Positions 36,540 to 47,014 of a DNA stretch of 64,000 bases are shown piece by piece. This DNA is from Branchiostoma lanceolatum (taxonomy: Eukaryota > Chordata > Leptocardii > Amphioxiformes > Branchiostomatidae). How positions within the stretch are numbered: position 1 is the first letter of the stretch; the number at the start of each line of letters is the position of its first letter. The notes beneath the pieces are model-generated. The model did not search any database and was not told the DNA's origin. It saw only the letters and a program-made list of their open reading frames with translations. The position numbers were made by a program, and so were the translations under genes. The stretch is from contig NC_089732.1 in NCBI RefSeq assembly GCF_035083965.1, positions 7,255,383-7,319,382 of the forward strand, read 5' to 3'.

Positions 36540-38440
36540 CATCACAACCCAACACAAGCTAAACGTCTTGACAAGTAAACTCTGCGGAGCTACGGATTAT
36601 TCTGGACATTTTCTTTCAGACGGGCTGAAGTTGAGAAATCACTAGGATTCTAGTCTGTGTCACGCTAAAACTGATAGTTCCCCTGGTTTGAAGTTACCTT
36701 AATGCCAAACTCATTAGCCGTGCAGTTTCCTTCGAGTTTTGAGGTGATACGTTAATCACTTAACTTATTTCTTTGGGTTGCAAAGACGTTTGGTCAAAAC
36801 ATTACGACATGATTTACAGCCACGGGCAAATAAAACGCAGAAGAATAAACAAACAAAATATAGATTCATCTGAAAAACAATTTCTTCTGAAAGTCTTTTG
36901 TCTCCTGAGTACTAATGCTTCTTCTATGGTTAAAAGTTAAATGAAAATAAACAAACACATTTTTAAGTTGCAGGAGAATAAACACATTCACTACTATCAG
37001 TTATATCTCCGATTTATATCAATTAACATTAATGAAAACTTATCAAATCCTTATGTTTCTCGCCTGTCGAATCATGCCCTATTACACGAGGTTCTGATTA
37101 ATAATGACTCAACCCGTCTCCAAGAAGATGCTTTTGGGCCCAATTAGATGCATTCCAATTTTTAGGGGGATAACAATGTCATTAATGAATGTTATCCAGG
37201 TTGATCGCACTGACAACAAGTCGTTCGAAATTAGAGAGTTAGAAATGTGTGAGTGTCACGGGTTGCTTTTAGCCCGATCCCGCCGCCTTCTTCCCTTCCC
37301 CCGGTGCGATAGAAGTCTGAAAAATGGCCCGTCAGTGGCTGGTGCCTTCCCAGTCGAGGTCTACAGACGCCAAGATTGATCAGAACCAGCGATAAGTGAT
37401 GAGGCCGGGGAACCTGGGTACGTTCATAGACAAACTTTCCAAGGTCAACCAACTACAAAGCAAACTGAACTGAAGCGAGTAACAACATTATATAAGCTGG
37501 AATATATGAATACGTTTAGATGGCCTAACTTACAAGAATCATCAACCGTGAGTGCAATGTACCCCGACTGGTTGCACTCAAGTCGTCTGATGCGAAGCTT
37601 TTGGTACAATACGGTGGATATGAAGGATTAAGAGTAGCCGTTCGCTTGTCTTAATTCATCACTCGTACATCTCAGCTGTTTTAAAATGCACGGCGGTGAA
37701 ATCCTGGAATTAGGATAGTGACATATTAAGGGCAGGTTGGCGACAAAGGGTTTTTGAGAAATTGCGAAGCGATTTTATCCCAAAAGCACTGTCTGACCCA
37801 GAGTTATGGATATTCCTCATGGGAAATTATTGTGTTGTCAAAAAATCATGTTTTTATCGAAGTCTATGTAAAACGCGTGAAAGAATATCATAAGGAAACT
37901 ACAAGTAAATATCTCAACGAAAATATACATCGTTGACAGTGGCCGGCTGCTGAAATCTCCGGGAAAATAGCTTGGCTCATTTGGAAGGTGTGGAGTTATG
38001 TGAATATTCCTTTGATCTTGGCGGTCAAGGTCATGCCGCGCTTTTAGATAGAGTAAATTGGAACTAAATCACTTAACAAATTCATTGAATCGGATGTAAA
38101 CATAGCATAACATTCAGTCCATTATACCCGTATGTAAAACAAGCACATGCTGTGTCCGATTGGCAAACTTGTCCCAGAGGAATTAAGGGCTTGTTCAAAA
38201 TCAATAGTTCTCGTTCTGATTTAGTCCCAGAGGCATGGAAAATATACAGTATGTCGCGGTTCCTCAGTTCACTTTTTTTTTCATTAACACTTTTGGTTGT
38301 TAAACCCTCTGTCATGGGACATAATCTAGAACCAGTATACCACAGCTGCCTCAGTATAGAGAACAGGTGTACTGACAAGAATAATTATCTCCACCAAAGT
38401 CATGGTACCATATCTCACATGTACATTCTTGCATGTACTC
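36540..38440. other. intergenic, nothing recognised
   Basis: An AT-rich stretch with a GC-richer segment at about 37230-37420. No exon, RNA gene or mobile element can be supported. Confidence 0.4.
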
Positions 38441-38449
38441 TATCACATT

Positions 38450-38795
38450 ATCAGTATAAACGTGACGGATATGTGATGTATTCCGCATCAGTCTGCAGCG
38501 TCTCTTTCTTCGTCGAGTGAATCCAATGTCTATAGCCAGTGACCGCACGTTTATAGTGTTATTTGAATTGGCAAATGATATATATCCCTCTAACTGCTGT
38601 AACATTCGTGTTACATGAACCTCGTTTATGGTGTCATACAAGCCCATATGATATTCACACAGTACCGTATAACAGCCTTGCTACACTATCAGGCTATCAG
38701 ACTAAACGTGACGGATATGTGATGTGTTCCGCATTACTCTGCGGCGTAGCTGACTCCGCCGGGTGAATCCACGGCTGTGACCAGTGACCGCACGT
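38450..38795. repeat. duplicated segment of about 100 bp, 245 bp apart
   Basis: AAACGTGACGGATATGTGATGT followed by TTCCGCAT, TCTGC(A/G)GCGT, GTGAATCCA and CAGTGACCGCACGT is found at about 38457-38550 and again at 38703-38795. A smaller shared motif (GCATG(T/C)ACTC(T/C)ATCACA) precedes copy 1 and follows copy 2, so the unit may be longer and partly tandem. It is non-coding. Confidence 0.8.
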
Positions 38796-38799
38796 CTTT

Positions 38800-41700
38800 C
38801 GCATGCACTCCATCACAACCTGCGGCAATCAACAAATCAGATACAGGAATGATCTTCGTGTCGATGCGAACCGGTGTGGCGGAACACCGTAACTGACACG
38901 TATCTGTGGGTGGTTCTGATGGAAACGTTTGAGCAAGGAGAGATGGAAAACGTTTATAAAGGTCACAATTGGGGCGGGGTTGGAGAGAATGATTCCAGAG
39001 TTCCCTTCCCAAACGTTTTCGAATTGATTCGTGCAGCAAAAAGTATGGTTTGAATAAAACTTATAGGCACTAGAAAAGGACAATTCATTCCTCCATGCAA
39101 AATATATTCTATCAATCTATCTACCATCTATTTTCTGTAATCAGGTCTAGTTCAGTGTAACCCAAATGTATTTCTTTTCCGCTATACCTGAATGCTCCTA
39201 CGGGATAAAGCACCAAAAAAAACAGTACTGTTTTGTCCAGAAATTTGATCAAATTTACATTATCAGGATTCATATAAACATTCAAGCTTTCGTTAAAATC
39301 GATGATACCATTATGATATCTCATGGGTTTTATTTTCTTTGATCAGCAGCATTTCCCTCCCAGACCGATTCAGTGACAGGTTACCATGGATATGAATGAT
39401 GGCTGTGATCAAACCCTCGTCCCCCGCCAATATTTCCCGCGCTATTTGCGCCTGACAGGTTGACGGACAGAGACAAACGACGGTGCTTTATCGGCCGCCA
39501 TGTTGTCGCGAGCTTCAAGCTACGCTTTACACGACCGTCTGACGAAAATTCATCCCGACCTCAAATGAAAGGAGAAAATAAGAAAAAGAATGAATGCTGT
39601 ATCTTCTAAAGAAGATTTAGCTTGCACGATACCACCATTTCCATCTCTCAATGATACATATATACCTGTTGCCTCGTTAATTGTGGGGAGCGGGAAAGAA
39701 TCATATCCATCAAATCCCCAGACATACCCTCGGTTCCAGACAGCGGCTATGACCAGCCCAGACGAGGTAAACTTTTCCCGTAACCTCTATAGCTCACCCC
39801 CCGGCTGTGACGTGATCCTGTGCCCTTACAACGGTGACCTGTGCCGGCCACTTGGTCAAGTTATTAAGTACTTGTCTGACTGTACGTATGTAATGTCAGG
39901 CCTTTTAGTGTTCGGTTCTCTACCGCTCCGGGGTAGGTTATAGGATCTCACCTAGACCTGACAGTTCACAATCTTCACATGTATGTTATTTAAACTTGCA
40001 ACATTGTATTTTGTACGTAATGTGTGTTGCTCACACAGAGAATGACCAGAAAATTCTTGTGTCTGTCCTATCTTATGTCTGATTGTTTTCAAAGACACTG
40101 ATTGCTATTGATAATCAATTGAATGTTCGCTGCGTTGCGTTGCGTCAAAAATTTTCACATGTCCAAAAGACTGCAAAAGAGAAGCCGTGTCATAATGTGA
40201 AACATATCATTCCATTATCTCATGTATCGAGTAATGATTGATACACTAGTATGTTATTTGCCATACATTGTTCCTGATTCAATTGCTGTGCAATAAACTT
40301 GACTTGACTTCTAGTGTGCTGCCCCCCTCCCCCCTCACAAACCGAACTTACTGGCGGCACAGGTACCAAACAGAAAACAGCTCCTCCCGATCCCTGTCGA
40401 ACACAGTAGCCAGTAAGAAGTACGGCTGAGTAGATCTGACCTGGATATAGCAAAGACAAATACGTCGTGTCGAGTCTGTCGCCAAGCTGCCGCCGAGATA
40501 CGGTCTTCTCCCTTGTCTGTACGGTGGGATATGCGCGCGATAATTTTTCACACCAGCTCCAGTTGTTCAACAGGTCGCGGATCAGAGGGTCTGGCGATCC
40601 ATTTGTCAGCGTAGTGACGTGGTAACCACTGGGTTACAGATTCGGGAAAAGGTGAGAATGGATATAACGATGTTAATCTTGTGGCTATTTGTAAAAGTTG
40701 TCTGAGAACTCCACTGTCCACTGATGCAACCTGATTGTTAGAGTTTTGGCGCCAACTTTCAGTGAGCGCACTTAAAGTACATCATTTGCATATATTTGCA
40801 TGTTCGGGACACCTTACGTGAACTGATCACTATGCATATATGGCTTTAGCGTTTATTCAGCACAAATTTGTGAAGAAATACATGGTGACCCTATTGTTTT
40901 GATTTCAATAGCCAGTATGTACTTTCCCATATAAATGATAATGAGAAGCTGAAGTTTATGAATATCATGAACGTGATGAGAGCAAGCTGTTCTGTTGTAG
41001 TACTGCTCTTGACCAGGACTTTTAAGTCATCTCTAGGTCACTGTATCCAGAGGTATTTCCTTCTCTTCTGCTGGATATAAAAATAAATATCGGTTTGCGT
41101 TTTCGAAATTTTCACACTTCCATGCGATCGGCAAGATATGATATTTTGCTATTCTTCTTTAGATTTTCATACTGGTAAGACTTGTTTATTACATGTACCA
41201 CATGCAAGTGATACAAGGAACAGGAAGCCAATATCACTTAACATTTTGGCAACGTTAACATTTTTCATCCAAAGCTGGCTAAAAACATCATATAATCTTC
41301 AGTCTTATAAAGGATCGTCCTTTCTTAGACTTAAAGTTATGTTTTTGTAGATGCTACAGGAGACATATCCTGAACAAACACTGTAGGCATTTAATTCGAA
41401 TCGACTTTTTGGCGTTCACAAGCAGTGAGGGAATGGAGCAGATATTGGTGGATAGAAACAGTGCCATCTAGCGGACTTGGGTTAGATTTGCAGACGAACT
41501 CTGACACTGTATTCTCGGAAAGGCTGAGACATTATGGGCGACGAAAGTATTCCTAGCATTCTATGCTAGCAATTGGTCCTTATGGACGTAGATTGATAAG
41601 TAAATGAATATAACTTGACTGTTCGTCCTCGTCTGCTTGATAACTGTGACATGTACCTGTATAATCATTTCCGACAAAAAGTGAGACGAAAGGAGAAATA

Positions 41701-42715
41701 TTTTCATTGCGAGAAGTTGATACAGTAATTTTCAAATTTATAACTTGTCGGAGATAAAAGTAGTGCTATGGTGGGCTGACTTCCTCTCCTTGTGTGGTCT
41801 GTGGCCGTGGAAAAACCGTTGTTGGTTTTGAACATTTACACCTTCCCCTATAGCTGTGGAACGGGCTTATGCATATCACTGTGATTCTAGTCGTGGATTG
41901 GAAGGTGTCAAGAGACTAGTGGGATGTAGTGGCCTGTGCCATGGGACCATCCACGAAGTCTTCATTTTGTCATCGGTGATGATAGTGCCCAATCATATAC
42001 TATGGATGTGTCAATAGGTGTATGGGTCCTCCCTATTCAAACAGACAATTGGGAATGACACTTTTATAACCATTTTGACAAGGCAGGACGATACTCTATC
42101 AGAAAGGGAAAAGAACAACTTTGATGATTGCAAGGATTGCTAGTTGACACAAAATGAAACATTCAATGTGAAATCGTTACCTAAGTCAATCCTTATCTTC
42201 CGTTTATGTTTAGGGCATTTGCGTTCATACAAAGAGCGCGTTGAACCGTTTTACGAGTCACATACAGAATTGTTTGCTTAGGCCTAATCGACGATCAGTA
42301 TATGTTTTATCTATGACTTGCTAAGCTGATAGTCCCGCTGTTACAAGAATTAAAGGGTATTACACGATAGACGCCACGCGTTTCTCTTCCTATACATTGA
42401 ATAAAATAAACTAAAGTTGTGAAAGATGTTTGGGGCCAGCTTTCATCCGATATAATGATTAGGAAATATTAACAACACCATACGTGACGCCATAACAACT
42501 CAACTACACCAAATTATAGCGAAAGATTTCTTTTTAGGTCTGCTACCATATCTAGTTGCAGTTTTACTGGCCACGTATATTTTTCTTCCAATGTTCCATT
42601 TTGATTCACACATGCTATATAAGCATGGGCCCCCAGATTAGTTCAAAATAAAAGACCAATTCTTTTCAATCTACTAGTAGATGGGGTTACGAAATTTCCA
42701 GAGCAGTCTTCGCCA
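38800..42715. other. intergenic region without a supported gene
   Basis: Short frames only. An island at about 39400-39560 (TTTCCCGCGCTATTTGCGCC, TTTATCGGCCGCCATG) resembles a conserved non-coding element. AATAAACTTGACTTGACTT at 40292-40310 looks like a polyadenylation signal with a short tandem tail, as left by a retroposed 3' end, but no ORF is attached. Elsewhere nothing is recognised. Confidence 0.35.
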
Positions 42716-42721
42716 CCCCTG

Positions 42722-42749
42722 CTTCTCCTAGGTCAGTAACTAGGAGAAG
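42722..42749. repeat. short perfect hairpin
   Basis: Arms CTTCTCCTAG and CTAGGAGAAG are separated by 8 bases. It lies just before the two larger hairpins listed next. Confidence 0.7.
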
Positions 42750-42775
42750 TTAGTCCTCACTCTCAGTGAGTCTAG

Positions 42776-42811
42776 CCAAGGAGGTTAAATATAGATATTA
42801 AACCTCCTTGG
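42776..42811. repeat. hairpin with 14-base arms
   Basis: CCAAGGAGGTT-AA pairs with TTAAACCTCCTTGG around an ATATAGATA centre. A degenerate copy at 42903-42942 shows the same AGATAG centre and AAACCT-ATTGGC arm. Confidence 0.75.
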
Positions 42812-42902
42812 CCTAGCTTGTCTCAATATGATGTTTCTGACTTGAGAAGAAGATATGCTGTCCCGGTCCTACTCATGTAATTGGTAACCTTGAACTGGTT
42901 TT

Positions 42903-42942
42903 AGCAAAGAGGCTTAAAGATAGATTTTTAAACCTCATTGGC
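42903..42942. repeat. degenerate second copy of the hairpin
   Basis: GCAAAGAGGCTTAAAGATAG followed by ATTTTTAAACCTCATTGGC has the same design as the hairpin at 42776-42811, with mismatches in the left arm. Confidence 0.55.
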
Positions 42943-43139
42943 ATAAGAAAATGTTACGTGTAATGTTACAAAGTTCAGTACATAGAAGTGGCCTCTTGGC
43001 CTTGGACTGAGCAAACGCGGACATTTCTTTTTAAATAAAGGTTGCGGGTTGATATAACTGTGTTGGCTATACGGGTCATAGACAAACGGAGGTGCCCACT
43101 AAAAATAGCTGGCAAAATACATAAAATGTAGAACCTATA

Positions 43140-43330
43140 AAATCTTCAAGCAGATGTTAGCTCCGATTGTAGTTCAGTAGTACACTAGTGGGTGAGTACC
43201 CGAGCTCTTACGTACCACTAGAGACGTACGAAAAAGTAACTAACATTTTTCTTTTTACTTCGCCTTTTGACAGACAAGGACGAAGACGAAGTGGCACTGC
43301 ACTCTAGCTAACATCTGCTTGGAGATTAAA
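43140..43330. mobile_element. MITE, family C copy 1
   Basis: The left end AATCTTCAAGCAGATGTTAG and the right end CTAACATCTGCTTGGAGATT are inverted (one mismatch). The interior has GTACGT and ACTAG palindromes. The terminal sequence TAATCTCCAAGCAGATGT is shared with the element at 58868-59010, although the interiors differ. No transposase is encoded. Confidence 0.85.
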
Positions 43331-45220
43331 ACTTATAGACAAATACTGATTTTCTCAGTATCATGTGTGGTCCTGGCCCGATCACTTTCACACGTACTCC
43401 CGCAATGTTACAACAACTTCCAATTTGCACAATAGTAGGGCTCGTCACTTTGACTTTGTCACAATACCACGTGTCCCCCCTCTGGACCACCAGCACAAGT
43501 TACTGTCAGACAAATCCCATCAACTAATACAACAAAAATTCAACATAACTATAGCGTTAGATAAAACAACTTATGGATGGACTGACGAAGATGTGTATTG
43601 GCCGGTTTTCCTTCCTACAATAGGAAAACCTGTACACAGAAGACAAAAGATTCAATTGTATTGAGATTCAGATTTAAAACAAAGATCATTACCTTGTACA
43701 ATAGAGATTCAATGGTCCAGAAAACAGCTTATTGAACAACAAAAAAACGAACGGATGTGTATTGGTTTCTCATGAAAAATTTAGGAGGACCGGAGAAAAA
43801 ATATATCGGTGACCTCGGATTGCAATGGAGAGTAAGAATTCTAGAAATGTAGCAATAGTTTACAAGTTATCATTCATTCCTTTCTAGCAGCAGTATCTAG
43901 AACATGCGTTAGCTTTTTCTTTCTTCCTCAAGATTTATGCCAGAACATGGGTTGTACCCTGTTGAATGGACACACAGAAAAGATGGTGGTAAAATGTCTA
44001 GTGATATAAGTACAGAGTAGACATGCTGTGGACAAGAAGGTTACGTGTATAATAACCGCTTTGCTGTGGTTGATGTTTCGTCGGAAATACGAGTAAACGG
44101 AGATTTAACGCGCCGCCAGTATTTTTAACTGACCGCTTTCGTCATGTATTTCTGAAGCAGCCTTGAGAAGAAAAATGCGTCGGGGGTAGCTGGCGTCAGG
44201 TAGAGTTAGAGGTAAAAAGGTTGGTAAGAAAGGCTCTGTTGTTCCGAGGTCCGAAAACATTCCCGGCTTCCTATTCACACCGTCCCTTGTAGTTCATCAT
44301 GTTTGTCAGCGGCACAAAAAGCAGTTTTCTGTGGCGGAGCTAGTGTGGCGCCAGCAGCCGTCCGGGGCTCAATAGCACGACAAGCTCGCGGGTTGACTCA
44401 CCAAAGCAATGGTAAATCGGTGGAAAATCCCCCGTTAAGCCGCCATTCATCCCTCCCGAGGCCGGCCCAGGCACCGACCGTGCGTTTCTGATTCATTTTG
44501 TAACAAACTATGTGTTACAGTCTGTCATGGCGGGAAGTTGGCCAACTTGGACAAACGGGAGGGCCAGAAGAGGGCAGCGGTGCAGTCAAAGTCACACCGA
44601 AGGCATGACAACAGCGCTAAATAACTGTCACCTTCAAAAGCCTACTTGACAGAGCAGTTCAGACTCAAGAAAAAGTCATTTCAAAAAGGTTTCTTTGAAC
44701 GTGGCGAGATGTCTCAAGAAAACTGCCAAAAAAACGTGGTCAAATATAGACGCGATTTAAAAAGTTGTGTCGTGGCGTCGTTCAAACGCCAAACTGTCCA
44801 TACGAGGATACCTGTCATTGTTGGAGTTCGCTGTTTACAAATCGTCGCGGCTAAATCGTCAAAATCCTTAAATCGTCTGTAGTAAATGTCGACGTCCCCA
44901 GAGAGATTTGAAGAAGGACCTTGGTTTGAAAGAGACGTTTTGTTGTAGCAGGTTGTTTGAAGCATTGTGTGTGAGGCTGCTGAGGCACACGGGCGAGTCC
45001 GTCATTTTGATGAGAAACCCTCCCTGATGTAAAGCGTTGATTACGCTGAACATGGTGCCACAACGGTGTACATTTGTCATGCTGTACCAGGACGGGTTGT
45101 CAGACACCGCGCCTGGCAGCGGTCACTTCTCATTAACCAGATTGCCGGGCAACAAGACCCGCCAATTCTACTGCAGTCTGGCCTGCAATGTGTCATTGGT
45201 GGCGATGTTCTCTATTCTCC
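43331..45220. other. intergenic region without a supported gene
   Basis: No supported exon. An island at about 44290-44500 is GC-rich with CTCAATAGCACG and CCGCCATTCATC motifs and may be a conserved non-coding element. Overlapping open frames on both strands at 44640-45110 have no domain signatures. Confidence 0.35.
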
Positions 45221-45369
45221 AAGCAGAGGTTTCGGTCGAGTGGGGTAGGGGTAGGAGTGTACCGGAACGTTTTTCTCCCTCCACTTTCTCTCTTCTATCG
45301 CAGAGGTGGGGGGAGAGAAACGTTAAAAATCCCGGACACTCCTAGCCCACTCGATCAAAACCTCTGCTT
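45221..45369. mobile_element. fold-back element with about 40-bp inverted ends
   Basis: AAGCAGAGGTTTCGGTCGAG and the following TGGGGTAGGGGTAGGAGTGT pair with the right arm (about 45331-45369, ending CTCGATCAAAACCTCTGCTT). Inner AACGTTTTTCTCCC / GAGAGAAACGTT segments also pair. It is non-coding. The superfamily is not clear. Confidence 0.8.
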
Positions 45370-45967
45370 ATAAGAATAGTCCTCATGACAGCCACGCAAA
45401 CATGATTCTGAAACTGACGGCAAAATATATTATCTACAACATACACGCTGTTCTTTCCGGCATATTCTTCTGTCGTTTTACAAGATGATTACGATCTCAA
45501 ACTATCGATTACTATTTTGATCCACATCTGACGTACTTATCTGCCTTGCCTTGTAATGTGGCTTAATGGATAGCCTCTGCAGACACGGGGGATTTCTACT
45601 GTTGTTCTAACGCCTTTCACCGGAACGCTTGGATCCTTTCTATTTCTTTTACGGGATCGTACTATGAATGCGCTTACTTTAGATTGGTATTTATGGAATG
45701 GTTATACTATCATGACGCGGTCTGTGGTTTTAAGAACCAAGCGATCGCCGCTGAGGCGCTCGTGCGATACCTCACTTTTTTTCTCTCTCGGCGCCAGGAG
45801 GCCTTCGTTTGTTTACGAGAATCAAAGCATCAAAGCTGGATAGACTCCTTTACAAATATAACTTACTCATCCCTTTGCCTTTCTTTGCAACTGTTTTCTT
45901 TTTCCCCGACAAAACCTTTGCCATGCTGACATCCACGCCCTCACAGTACGTGCCCTTTTCAGAGATA

Positions 45968-45975
45968 AATACACA
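45968..45975 (-). promoter_or_regulatory. FoxH1-type motif 1
   Basis: AATACACA is the reverse complement of TGTGTATT, which fits the FoxH1 consensus TGT(G/T)(T/G)ATT. It lies about 325 bp upstream of the predicted start of the Cerberus-like gene. Confidence 0.45.
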
Positions 45976-46077
45976 GCTAGGATAGTTTTCTTTTGTTCTT
46001 TTGATATAATAGCACTGTATTTGTTTAACAAGAGGAAGCTGAGAAAGAAAGGGGGAAATGTGAAGAGTTTTTGGTCA

Positions 46078-46085
46078 AATACACA
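46078..46085 (-). promoter_or_regulatory. FoxH1-type motif 2
   Basis: A second AATACACA, about 215 bp upstream of the predicted start. Smad-type CAGAC boxes lie nearby at 46124 and 46227 and at the start site (46299). Confidence 0.45.
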
Positions 46086-46258
46086 TCCTGTCGTGTAGCG
46101 AGGGTCATCGGGCGAATCTCGTACAGACGTACTTAGCAATAATTGCTTGGGGGATTATCTGGTTTGTCGGTGATGAAATAGGATTATGCCTTGCCCTATC
46201 GACCGGTGAGAGGATGGCATGAGGTCCAGACCACCCAAATGGAATGTGGACTCATCGC

Positions 46259-46266
46259 TATAAAAG
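46259..46266 (+). promoter_or_regulatory. TATA box of the Cerberus-like gene
   Basis: TATAAAAG is followed 33 bases later by an initiator-like TCAGTG, with its A at 46292. A non-coding exon with a strong donor follows, so this is the most convincing core promoter in the window. Confidence 0.8.
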
Positions 46267-46291
46267 GGGTGCGACACAAAATTGAGCCGTC

Positions 46292-46378
46292 AGTGTGACA
46301 GACCACGACAGGACCGCAAGCCAGAGAGCTCCACCAACACCGGCTAATAGCCTAGCTTACGTCCTGAGAACACCACAG
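46292..46378 (+). other. non-coding exon 1 of the Cerberus-like gene
   Basis: The start is placed at the initiator A and the end at a consensus donor, CACAG/GTAAGG. The exon contains no ATG that would open a long frame. The boundaries are predictions from splice and core-promoter signals, without transcript data. Confidence 0.6.
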
Positions 46379-46569
46379 GTAAGGGCCTTTTCGTTATGTT
46401 TTCTTTGGGCGTCAAAACAGCAAGAAGCACGTAAAGGATAGTTATTCTGGCAAATAAAATCTCATAGAAAGAAACGCTATTGTCGCTTCGACTCAAGAAG
46501 GAACTACCGGACAACTAGTTCCGCGTCAGTCGCTTGACTTTGTTGCGTCTTTTGAAAAGGGTCTTGCCG

Positions 46570-46577
46570 TGTGTATT
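46570..46577 (+). promoter_or_regulatory. FoxH1-type motif 3 (intron 1)
   Basis: TGTGTATT in the 5' UTR intron of the Cerberus-like gene, 24 bases before an identical motif. Confidence 0.45.
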
Positions 46578-46593
46578 CAAGTCGTGTTGTGTG

Positions 46594-46601
46594 TGTGTAT
46601 T
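46594..46601 (+). promoter_or_regulatory. FoxH1-type motif 4 (intron 1)
   Basis: A second intronic TGTGTATT. It ends a short GT run, so this copy is the likeliest of the four to be incidental. Paired FoxH1 sites are a known feature of left-side enhancers of Nodal, Lefty and Pitx2. Confidence 0.4.
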
Positions 46602-46850
46602 GGCAAACTGGGGGCATACATTCATGCTACTTAAATGGCGCCGCCAGCTTTTTCTCCTAGTCGAGTTTGTGTTCATTGTAGAGGAAAAGTTTGTGTTCCC
46701 GACCACTGGGCGATTCTCGTGGGAAAATGACATTGGTTGACCCATTGTTTTGGTCTCTGCTTTTTGTAAGCGGCTGTCTATGGGTAGCGATGATGAACTG
46801 GCCTTCATTATTTGACAAACGACTGATGTTGGGTTGTATTGTTCCGACAG

Positions 46851-47014
46851 GGGACCGTGCGCGAAGCCAGGGCCCGATCACTGTTTCCGCCAGGCCCTCC
46901 AGAACACCACAACGAGCACGTCGTCGTGCGACTTCAGCTTCAAGTTTCTTCAACGGCTGACGACAAGGGTTGAAGTTAACGACTGTCGTGGTCTTAAGAG
47001 GTGTGTGGTGAAGC
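46851..47014 (+). other. 5' UTR part of exon 2 of the Cerberus-like gene
   Basis: The acceptor TATTGTTCCGACAG ends at 46850. The segment to the start codon is 164 bases, and an in-frame TGA at 47009-47011 sits immediately before the ATG context. Another acceptor further upstream is possible. Confidence 0.5.
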
